Position numbers and translations under genes: made by a program
Assembly (NCBI RefSeq): GCF_963576545.1
Contig: NC_083648.1
Span: forward strand, 14,220,005 to 14,284,004
From: Limanda limanda
Lineage: Eukaryota; Chordata; Actinopteri; Pleuronectiformes; Pleuronectidae
DNA: 64,000 bases
Direction of reading: 5' to 3'
Notes under the pieces: generated by a model
What the model saw: the letters and a program-made list of their open reading frames with translations, nothing else
Told to the model about the DNA's origin: nothing
Database searches by the model: none
In this document: positions 21,347-31,923 of the stretch, one piece after another
How positions within the stretch are numbered: the first letter of the stretch is position 1
How the letters are laid out: each line of letters starts with the position of its first letter

Positions 21347-24300
21347 GTCGCTCCTCTTTTAAGCATAAAAGAAATGTTTCCAGGATACATTCTGAGAGAC
21401 GAGCTTTACACAACATTGGTATTCATCAGATGAAACAGAATCATCAAGAACTGAAATAGATTTTCATACGAAAATCTATTTCTCACTGATTTTCAGCATC
21501 ATCACGTTGTCCAACACGTAACCGTCGTGACAGGAGTATCTGGAGCTGGTGTTTGTAACAGTGCAGGGTGACAGTGAATAATAAATTAACTGTTAATCAT
21601 ACTCTGGATGTGAGATAGAAAAAAAACAAATAATGGATGTTTCAGAAACCCCTTCAGACTCCTAACTTAAATTGGATTTTAACTCCACAGAGTTCAGGTT
21701 GTAGATGTTTATTTTCATTCAATTGTCAAGTGTTGCTGATGACAAGTTAACAGCCCTGCCACGGAATGCAAATCATGTCGGCTTTCTCATTTTGCTGCCA
21801 GGTGGAGTTCTCAATGTGTCGTTCAAGCGAGGCCTCGCTTCCACTTCAGAGGCAAAATAATGTATAATTGAAAACTCTGAAACGGCACCATTGTCAGGCG
21901 CTGTTGGTAACTCCTGGGTTCAATGCCCGTCAACCTGACAAGCTACCAAATACCTATTTTTAATACATCTGACATGTGTACAAATGAAACAAGGCTGAAA
22001 GGAAAACGTGGTGCCAACATCAACCCTGCCTGGTTTATGTGAACAGTTAAAAACTACATTTAATCTAATATGTTTATGTAATATTTGGCATCACATCGCA
22101 GCAGGATATGTAAATGCTCCTATTTAAATTTGTAAATTTACATAACATAATAATGCACAAAATGCCCCAGGAATAGAGCTTGGACTCGATTTCCTTCATG
22201 ACATTCTGCAAATATAATACATGAAACAAGTAATCTTTTTTCTTGGATTCTGTGCTGGTAAATCCTGACCACTCGCTTATACCCTGCCCGCAGCACCAGC
22301 TATAAACGCTTCTCCTGATCTGTGCATTATAATCCCATTAACTGACATGTAAATTTCGCCTTGCAACAGGGGCACAGAAGTGAGAGCTGGAGACTATAGG
22401 TGTAAATCTGTGAGAGGAAAGAGATGGAGAATGGTATTGCAAGTCTTAACAGCCCGCAGTGATCTCTTAACTACACTCTTGTGCCTTGACCACCTGCTTC
22501 TACTGTGGCGACTCAACATGTCTTCAACAGGGACAGCGTTATGAAAGCATGGAAACAAATCTCCGGGACACAAACTTATAATAGTCATTGACTGTTTCCT
22601 CAAACTGATGAGGGTCTAACTTGCTTTTGAAGAACAGAACTGGCATCAATTCTCTTATGGGCTATATAGCTTTGCGTTTTGGCGTTAGTTATTTTGGACC
22701 AGCTGTAATCACATTTGTTGTTTTTCTGAAACAGGAAAGCAGAGAGAAACACAGCCAGCAGCAATAATGATGTGTCTCTTTTTCATCCTGCTTAAATTCC
22801 CTGTGCATATTTGATTGAATTATTTAGTCATTATATAAGCACTTATAGGATTTACAGACACATATATACATGTTTATGTGCAGGTTTTCCCTGTTGCTTA
22901 TAAGAACATTCCGGACCACAGAAAAACTTTCTGTGCTTTTAGTGAAACAATTTATACGTTTGTCAAATCATTTTCTGAGAAAACCTCTTGCAACAGTCCT
23001 TGTTCCACATGGTTAAAACTACTATAAGAAAAACCGCTCTAAGCACTCTAAGAGTTTATTTGCAGTGTCTGGACAAAACACTCAAAATGCACAATATGCT
23101 TTTCAGACAGAGTACTCTCTTGTACGTCAGATCAACAACAGTAATAATACAAAGTCACTGATCAAAACACTATATGTTCAATAAGCCAGCCGTATCCTGC
23201 TCTTAACTCCTGGACGAGAGAAGAGTGCTGCACGGTAGATTATATCTAACACAGGCGTGTTGAGAGGCGGCCGTCTGACATTAAACAGACTATAGACCGT
23301 CAGCATACATGGAAACATGAATATGAATGACATTGTGTTATAAGTGGTAGAACGTACATGCAAACAGCGCAGAGCACCTTGCAGAGTTTGAATTGACAGA
23401 GATGGAATATAAAATAAGGAATGTGTCTCAGCGGATATTACCAGATAAGTAGAATGGCACTCAGACAGCGCATCCCTCTGCAGAGGCCCAACAGCCCCCG
23501 TATGGAAACACATTTAAGTTCACTAGTATTTGGATTTGCATCAGATTGCACACGCTCATAAATGAGAAAACATATGCCCACTTCTAGAATGTCACAGTGG
23601 AGAATTTAGTCTTTTTTTGGATAACTGGGTAAATGAGGGAGGGTGAAGGCACAGGTTAGGGACGACAAACGTTGACCAGAGTGAAAAGCAAAGCAGAAAA
23701 AAAGGAGAATGGACAATTGATAAAAACTTTATTATATCCTCAGGGCAACATCATGTCCCCCCCAGCTGCTCTAAGGAAGCCAACCGTTAGAGGACTGTAC
23801 ATTGTGGCACCTGCAGCTCCCTACGTGCGGCCTCAGCATGTGAGGACATCACTGTCGTTGTTGCAGTCGTCAGCAGAACAACCAGTTTTGTGAGAGACAA
23901 CTCGGCTAATAGCAGCTTTTGTGGAAGCCACCAAAATGAGATGTCCTGGTGGGTAACAGCTTCATACTGGTGATTTTAGCAGCTGAGGTTCACTGCCCAT
24001 GGGAATTGCTCAGTGATCAGGCTTTATGCTTTTCGAAAATTGTGACAGTCAGTAGTAATGGCATGTCCACCAAACGCATGTGTGGCTACGGCTTGTGGCC
24101 GTTTGTGTCAGTCCGTTCCTGTAGTATTCAGTATGTGTGGTGGAGCCTCTCTGAGGAGCTTCATTCTTGTGCTGCTGTGGCCTCAGTCATTTCAGCTTTG
24201 CACGGCCTTGTCTAATTGTCTCGCTGAATTTTTTTCTTACCATTCATCCCCGCTTCTGGGATAAAAAGGAAGTGGAAATGTAGCCGAAAGGAAGAGACTG

Positions 24301-25360
24301 TTGTGCCTGAGTGAGAAACTCAGGATTTAAGGTGGGAGTGTAGTGCGCAAGAACAAAAGCCACCACAAGAGGCTGAGGTATGGTGAGTGTGACAGGGGGA
24401 GGCAGCAGAAAGTAAAAGCAGATAAATAACAGAGTGCTGCTTCCAACACAGTCGCAGTTGTGAGGGTCAGCGTGCTCACACTCACACTCCAGATCCTGAT
24501 GAGAGACGGATGTGTGTGGCTCTGCTGAAGACCGTGATCACAGAGCATCGCTCAGATATCACACAAAGAGACAAAGACTGGAAAAAAAGGGGGAGTCATG
24601 TTTCCTCTTTTGAGCGTTCGGAAAGAGAAGTTTAACGCAGGCACCCGTCAGAGAACTCCCAGTACTGATCACTGCTCCCTCTCTCCCCCCTTCTTCATTT
24701 GAACTCGTAATTTCTTTTTTGCATATTTTGTCATTTAATTTTCCTTTGCGTGATAAGTAGCGCCCTGTCAACACCTGCCATATTTCCCTGACAAGTCGCC
24801 ATTAAGTGCGGAGAGAATTTTGTTTTAAATTGAAATCCAGAGAGCTCTCTGTTTGTGCAGTACCGTCAAGCTTTTTAATTGAGGTGACTAAACAAACATG
24901 TTCTGTGGCAGAACAAAACAATACAGGTCCCTTCAGAGTGTCTGACTGTGAGCTGTTGATAAAGGCTGAGGTGCAGAACCAGCAACTCACATTGGACCGG
25001 TTAGACATCAGAGACATCATTTCATTTATTCCTTAAGGCTGAGTGAGGGACATTTCGTGTATCATGAAGATGAGTGCACATATAATATTAATCCCATAAA
25101 ATCCAACTAATGAAGAGTTCAATCAAACATGTTTATTTAATTGATATGTAACCATTTGACATTAGAAAAAAAAATGTTTTGGGGATCACTAAAACCACTT
25201 GGATATTGTTTTTTCCTCCGATGCAACACTGCAGCACTACTTTCACTTTGTACTAATTTACAGTTGTTTATCCTGGCAACTGAAGTGTAATTAAACCTGC
25301 AATCATTGATTTTTAGCCACTTTTACAGCAGCGCTCATCCACCACCTTCTCCGTTACTCA
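21347..25360. other. Long unique stretch without a supported gene
   Basis: No recognised transposon or exon. Open frames on opposite strands overlap (for example 24802-25036), which argues against any being coding. Confidence 0.45.
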
Positions 25361-25888
25361 TTGACCGTATTTAAAGATGGACGACGCCTCTCTGCTTCCT
25401 CCCACTCTTCAAAAATGGGGTGAAAATGTCCCAGATAGAAACTCTCCCTTTATTTGGAGCCAGAGTCTGCAGAGGAGCTATCGAGGGATCTTACCACTAT
25501 GGTTTTTCAATTTGGTCCAAGTGGCCTCTGCATTTATACCTGTGCATTTGATTCGGAATTTCTTCTTCTCTCAGATAAGTTGCTGAACTCAAACAACTTT
25601 AAGGTACATACCGCCAACTAATGTAGCTTTTTAAATTACATGTTTCCAGGAGATCAAATCACACTTTCTGGTATTACAGAGACCAAATTACTGAAATAAT
25701 TACTGTTGGGTACCTTTATTAAATTCCTGGTATTCAAATTTGAAGGGCACCAGTCCCATCCGCTAAAATGGATGTAATAGGGATCATGACATTTACTGAA
25801 GGCAGCCACAGGGGGCAGTTGAGATGCTTTGGCTTCGCTATTGGGGGGGTCATACTGGCGTCCATCGTTGTTTACATATTGGTAATGG
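25361..25888. mobile_element. MITE of the CCATAGACT family, copy 2, decayed
   Basis: The left end TTGACCGTATTTAAAGATGG and the right end GTCCATCGTTGTTTACATAT form a degenerate inverted pair with the same arrangement as 16991-17446. Internal blocks such as CACTCTTCAAAAATGGGGTG and CACAGGGGGCAGTTGAGATG match the family from memory. No transposase. An open frame at 25768-25962 with a hydrophobic stretch falls in its right end. Confidence 0.5.
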
Positions 25889-25906
25889 ATGTTGCAGGTG
25901 AGTACG

Positions 25907-25938
25907 CACACACACACACGCACACACACACGCACACA
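25907..25938. repeat. Imperfect (CA)n microsatellite
   Basis: CA units with occasional CG steps, directly to the right of the MITE. Confidence 0.9.
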
Positions 25939-28075
25939 AATCTTATAGCCTCAAATGCATAGTATTGTATTTTACCATTCTGTACCACAACAACAAAGGA
26001 CTTACATAAACTGATGAGTAATTACATACGTCGTTTTAATTAATGTTGTTATGTGATTACCATGTAATTATCAACATTTCTGCTTTGGAAATAAATTGGT
26101 TGCATACACAAATCTTAACAACTTCCTCCCTGGTTGATTTGTTTTCCCATATCAACAAAAACAGCTTCATAATCTTTCAATGAAACAAAACCCACCCGTC
26201 CAATTCAATTAACTTTTGAATAAATACCATAATAATTGTAACTTCTGAGCTTGAACATTTCACTCTGAGAAACAAACAGAGTCTTAAACAGTCACAATAA
26301 CACTTAAGCGGGAAGTGGGAGCAGATGACACAAATAGATGCTACACATATTAAAGAGTCTTTATTGCAGTTTGTCATTAGCATGCACCGCACTCCGCAAG
26401 CTTTCATGAATTCTTCATTTACTAGGAAATGTAATGAAGTCTTTCTTGTAATTTGGCCCATTAATAAACAGGAGGCCAAGCTGAATGGTCTCTTTTCCAT
26501 TAATATTGCATTGAACTCTTTCAGGCTTATTAGCAAGGCGAGGTCCTTAATGAGCCAATAGTCCTTAGTATTGTCAATATTTTATCCGTAATTATACCTC
26601 CGTCGATTGAGATGGGACTTGGAGCAATAAGGTTAATGACCCTGAACTAGGGGGTCAAGGAGTCAGTGGAGGGACGTTTTTCAGCCAGAAAAATAACCCA
26701 GTCAAAGACGAAAATGTTCGCTATAGAAGTTTGTAATAGGGATACTTTGATTGTGAAACACTTTTCAAACTTCCATCAGCGATGCCGCAGTATGCTATCT
26801 TTTTGATTTTTTTGCTGTATAGATGTGAAAGCAGAAATTCTATCCCCCTGATGTGGCACCATGCAGTTATTTAAAAATAAACTATTGCTTTGGCTGCATG
26901 GTAGCCTCCTTTCTCCTTCACATCTGATTTGAATGTGGCCAAAATCCATAAGGGTGCCTGCTCTGTGAAAAGCAGAAAAGAAGCCTTTCATTTCCCTGTG
27001 GCGTTCTAATCAAAACTCTCCTAGTAATTAGTGACTGAAGAGAGTCCAGGTACTGGCAACAGAGTCAGGGGCATTCAATACACTCTGTAATGGCACTACT
27101 TGTTTAATAAGCCTGAATCCACCTCCACACACCGCTAATGGGCTTCACATAGCCCAGTCATGAATATGCATTCTCACTTTGGCTGATAGTCACAAAAAAA
27201 ACTAGACCACGCAGTGAAAAGGAACAACAAATGGTGTCTCTCTGTAATTGGCTGTCAGCAAAGGTAATATGCAAATGCAAAGCCTGTGTACCAGCAGCAT
27301 TGTATTGAATGTGGAGCTGCTTTTTGATATGTGTGAATAGGACTTGATCAAAGCGCAGTCACTTGGATCACACTGCCAGGATTATAAGACTTGTTTAGAG
27401 TCTGTGTGAGGTTTTATTTTTTGTTGTCAGTTCACAAATACTAAAGTTTTGTTCCCGTACCAATGTAATATCTATTCCATCTGAAGGCATAGCTGAAATG
27501 CATTGGGAGATTAAAGGGTGACGAGTTAAGAAGAAGGAAAATATGTGTGGTATCAGAAACAATTAAGGTGCTGGGGGAAACAAAAAGCCACGGCGGATTT
27601 GAATAACCATGACCATTAATTGCACATCAAACACCCGGAGAGAAACTTTTTCTCATTGTGAGTCAAGGCTCTGTCAGCATACAATGCCAGAAGACAATAA
27701 GGATGTTATCTTCTACACAGAGCCCTGACAGCTATTGAGCTGTCATTATATGATCATGAAGTCATTTCCATGCCTAACTTGAAAGCATACTATTATGATT
27801 AAAAACAACAGGGACATGTCAATCAATGCCGCGCCATTATTGCTTCATATTCCGTCTCCAGAGATCCCCTCATGCTCATGTTTCATTTTTCCCTTCCATT
27901 TTCTATTATGATCCTATTACCATCACAGTGGGGGGCATTTCACTGCTTGCGGCGTGCCCCCCCCAAACATTGGAAAGAATCTGTAAAACTTGTATTTTTA
28001 GCATTCCTAATGACAACAATGATGAGTTAACGAACCATTTAACAGCCATAGTTGACAGACAGGATTCTTGTGAAG
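25939..28075. other. Unique sequence, possible regulatory block
   Basis: No exon or transposon recognised. The interval 26380-27930 is rich in homeodomain-type cores (TAATTG, TTAATTGCA), contains a perfect octamer ATGCAAAT at 27269-27276, and has the texture of vertebrate conserved noncoding DNA. This is an impression from sequence alone. Confidence 0.35.
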
Positions 28076-28135
28076 TCAATCAATCAATCAATCCAATTTT
28101 TCGGTAAAGCCCATATTCACGAATTACCATTTTTA
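28076..28135 (+). repeat. Teleost repeat with TCAA-unit end, diverged copy
   Basis: (TCAA)n at 28077-28095, then a block related to the 12190 copy (AAGCCCATATTCACGAATTA). Confidence 0.5.
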
Positions 28136-28286
28136 GATGTCGTGCATAACAGAGCAGATTAACAAAAAACTATATTTTGAAAGGAACTGATGTCTAACAA
28201 GGATGTAGATGTGTATACATGCTTAAAGCAATTCCCCAAATGGCGTCCAGTACATATAAATATAGTACAACATCACAACTGATATA

Positions 28287-28580
28287 CATCCATCCATTCT
28301 CTATACGACTGGGTTGCGGGAGGAGCTAGAACTAAACCCTGCTGACTGTTGGGTTACATCCCGGACAGGTTGCCAGCATATCACAGGGCCAACATACAGA
28401 GAAAAGCAACCATTCACACTTGCATTCACACCCATGGACAATTCAGAGAATTAACCTAACACCAATCTGCCTGTTTTTGGACTGGGAGGAAGCCAGAGCA
28501 CCTGGAGGAAACCTACGCAGACACAGGGAAGAACTCCACACATGACTCTGGCCAACTGGGATTTGAACTGTAAACCTTCC
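28287..28580 (-). mobile_element. tRNA-derived SINE, near full length
   Basis: Reading on the minus strand from 28580: a decayed B-box block (CAGTTCAAATCC), the body block TAGGTTTCCTCCAGGTGCTC, ACCTGTCCGGGATGTAACCC, and a tail that ends in ATGGATGGATG at 28287. The order matches the other SINE copies in the window. The A-box is not clear. Confidence 0.7.
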
Positions 28581-29225
28581 TACAACTGATTAACTCTTAA
28601 CAAATGATGGATCCTGATATAGTATGGTACTCACATTAGTAAGGAAAGTATGGACATCAACATAGTTTTGGGTTGTCAGAGTTAACTAGCTCCGAAAAGT
28701 CTGACTCTCTAGTCTGACTCCCATGTGTCTCTTCTGGAAAGTCTAGAGTCCAGTGGAGCTTTGACAGTCTCCAGAAGCACATTTACAATCTTTTGAGATT
28801 TTTGATTGCTGGGTAACCGAGTCCCTCCAGTGTATGTGTGTCTGCTTCTTGCTGTAACTCACTGTTTGTGCTACTTGTGCACATCTGCTTGTCTGGAGCA
28901 ATTACCGCTCCAGTTATTACCCCAGACCAGACGGGGTAAAAGCTGGGGCATCATCTTGGTAATTGCCCTGTGAATACTTGTGCCAAACGTTTGCACAACA
29001 GCCTGCTGGGCTCTCATGTAATGTAGTCATCTGCTCCGTGCTACAGATGAGCTGTGACAATGTAAACAGATCTGTATCGAAAGATCCATGGTTTCCTGAT
29101 CATGATTCCTCAGCTCCTGTGGGGACGTGTAACTCAATCTGGGACCTGTTGCTCTGGTACGGGGCCATAATTGTGCAAAACGGTTAACAAATGTGATTGG
29201 AGAGTTATAACTAAATATGAATCTG
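28581..29225. other. Unique noncoding sequence
   Basis: Nothing recognised. The open frame at 28963-29187 (+) has no splice support or known motif. Confidence 0.4.
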
Positions 29226-29475
29226 TCTGTGCGTAATCAGATTTGTCAAAGTGTATTAAGACTCTGTATTGAGACTACACACGTTGTCAAACGTGTGTAA
29301 TTGTGTAATACGAAGATGTGTAATTGTATACGCAAATTTTCAAATATGTACAAAGATCTATAATTGTGTACATGAAACACATTTTTTAACGTGTAGATCT
29401 GTAAATGTGTTGACAAATCTACAAAAGTGTTCATAAGATTAATTTGTGATTGTGTAAATGGTTCTGTAATTGCCT
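29226..29475 (+). repeat. Decayed AT-rich tandem repeat
   Basis: Variants of TGTAATTGTGTA, CAAATCTAC and GTGTACA recur roughly every 25-40 bases over 250 bases (for example GTGTAATTGTGTAATAC, GTGTAATTGTATACGC, CTATAATTGTGTACATG, TTGTGATTGTGTAAATG). A perfect 9-base hairpin, ACACACGTT/AACGTGTGT with a 4-base loop, sits at 29277-29298. Confidence 0.55.
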
Positions 29476-31430
29476 GTAATCGTCTTTGTTAACATAGATA
29501 TAAATGAAAAAAATATATTTTTCGTCAGGAGTTGGAAATACAGATGAGTAATTAGTTTTGCCCCCCCCCCCCTTCCAACAGCCTGGGAAAAAACGCATAT
29601 TTATATATTTTAAACATGATTTAATTAGATAATAATGTTTTAGTCATACAATAATCCTGGTAGACCCTGTAATCATTTAATATAAGTTGCTTTCAAATTG
29701 TATCGGATTTATTTATTTCTAAATACTTTAACTTCATGGTGTGGGTCACCGGCACAATAACAGTGAATGTAAGTCTTTAACTTTTGGCAACCACGGGACC
29801 TGAGGCTTGAATTGGGTGACAGGGACACTCCCACTTGTATTTAGAGCAAATTAGTAGTGATTGACGTTTTTTTACAACTTATGTGATCGGTCAACCCTAG
29901 CGCCACCTCAGGTACATCTGCCATCACTGAGTACTTCCATTGCGAGTTGACTGGCTAAGAATGGGAACTGCAGCAAATCCAGTTATTTATTTACATAAAA
30001 TCTCTTTCACAAGGCGTTGACTCAAAGAAAAAAAGGTGGCTTGGTTTGGACAAACACAATTTACAGTTTCAGCAGCCGGCAAGTGATCGAGGACGAGCTT
30101 ACACCCGGGGCTTCTCCTGCTCTTGATTTGAGAAACAGAGGTGACTCACTGGATGTGGTGTAAGTAATGTCTTTTATTGCTTCCCCTGTTTGCTGTTTCA
30201 ATGTGTCGGCACGGAGTTACTGTGGACAACGACGGGGGGGCGAGACCTAAAACATCTTTTTGTAAAATGCAAAGTTCCCAAAGTCATTTAGACACAAGGA
30301 GGAGCATTGCTCAGCAGCTCGATGAGGCGACATAACTGGCATATTGTGGGTTGTGTTGTTTTTGTAGAGTCTGGCTTTAGTTTGTTTATCTCAGTACACT
30401 CGCACATTCGAAATATGGATTTGGAAGTTATGGATTCTGAGCAAATATTTGCTGATTCCTGCAGTTTACAAAACTCACTAAGCATCTTAATTTTCTGAAA
30501 CCCATACATGGATACCCATAGTTACACAACTCTACGCTCACATTTGCTAGAAAAATGCTAAACTAAAGTAAAGAATCTCAAAGCTAACCAAGTCCGACGT
30601 TGCTTCATCTATGGTGCTGAGTGACGTGATTATCTGTATCTAGCTCCCTCATAACAGACTGATCTTCATCTAGTTAACAACATACCACTGCCACTCCCTA
30701 GGGATGTTAAAGACCCACTGACTCACTCAAATACGTGTCGAAACCCTTCAGTGAGAAAGCAGATGTTATCTAAAACATTTAAATCTTCCAATCATGTGGA
30801 CGTCCTGTGGGACCTGAAGTGGTGACTGAGAAGATGTTTTGGTTGAGACACCATCATCATCAGAAGAACAGTTATTTAACTTGTTCTAAGATAACAAGAT
30901 ATAAAATATCTTTATATCTAAAAAATATTTACAGCCCTCAAGGGCACATTTAGATCTAATATTCACTAACAAAGCAGAAAGAATAATTCAAGTCACAACT
31001 TGATTAGTGGGGCTCAAAATTGAACTCATATATGACAGTTATTCACATTAATGTTTTAATTGTATTCCTCAAGGCAAGCAAGCTGCATTTGATGGAATAA
31101 ATTATTTGCAATAGGATGATGGACTATCTGATGATCTAAAAGGAAAAATTACTTAAACTAATCTCAAACAACGAAAATGGGTAGAAACTGTTGAAGAATA
31201 GGAATTCAACATTGAGAAAAGAGACAGAGATATGTTGTTTTCTAAAGACTTGAGAAATAAATAAATTCAAGAACTGTGATTATATAAATCTGTCATATAA
31301 TATAATATATGAAAAATATATCTAAATCTCTCAATATTTTGTTGTAATATTGAACCTGAATTGTTACTTAATGTAATAAAATGAAAATCATTAAATAAAA
31401 CAGGTTTTACACGTTTTATAAAATCTCCAC
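29476..31430. other. AT-rich noncoding sequence
   Basis: Includes a 12-base C run at 29561-29572 and very AT-rich DNA at 31240-31400. No exon or recognised transposon. Confidence 0.4.
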
Positions 31431-31923
31431 TTAAAGGGACTCTTACCTTTGTTGCATTTGAGAATTACAGCACATTCAAATCATCCCGCCTTCCTCCAAT
31501 GCCCCACCCCCTCGTTCCCATCCGCAGTGTTTTTTTGAAGAAACTTTATTTACAAGCAGACTTTCAACCTACTGCCTCCGCGCACGCACGTGAGTTTTTG
31601 TTTACCAAAGCAATGGATTCGGATTCAGAAGCACCGGTAAGTTATATACATTGATGACGCGGGCCCGAATGCGCCACAAGAAGCAGACGGAAAACCTGCA
31701 TGTCCATGCAGCAAACAGACAGGTCTGTCGGCCAATAAGGTCCTTCGGTCCGAAGAATTTTATTGGTTGAAGTTTTCACTAAATATTATGAGAGTGAAAT
31801 AATTGTTTGTTTTTACTCCTGGTGGGTCTGTCTTGCATTTTAGAGTGTCATTACCTTATTAATACCAATTTAACCTTATCCAAAAAAAGTGTAAAAATGC
31901 AACAAAGGTAAGAGTCCCTTTAA
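31431..31923. mobile_element. TTAA-flanked MITE with long perfect inverted repeats
   Basis: Bounded by TTAA on both sides (31431-31434 and 31920-31923). The terminal inverted repeats start AGGGACTCTTACCTTTGTTG and match perfectly over about 25 bases. TTAA targets are typical of piggyBac and Kolobok-type DNA transposons. The 493-base element has no room for a transposase, so it is non-autonomous. The perfect ends suggest recent insertion. Inside, an ATG in good context is followed after eight codons by a consensus splice donor (see 31613-31636). Confidence 0.85.
31613..31636 (+). pseudogene. Retained start exon of a lost transposase?
   Basis: Inside the TTAA element, AAAGCAATGG begins an eight-codon frame (MDSDSEAP) that runs straight into CCGGTAAGTT, a near-consensus splice donor. 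An acidic start of this kind would suit a transposase N-terminus. The likely reading is that the element is an internally deleted copy of an autonomous parent and kept its promoter and first coding exon. It cannot encode a transposase. That link is inferred. Confidence 0.35.

Noticed and set aside
25768..25962. Frame with a transmembrane-like segment ending at a GTGAGT donor
   Set aside because: It falls in the right end of a MITE whose family ends in the same sequence, and then runs into a CA repeat.
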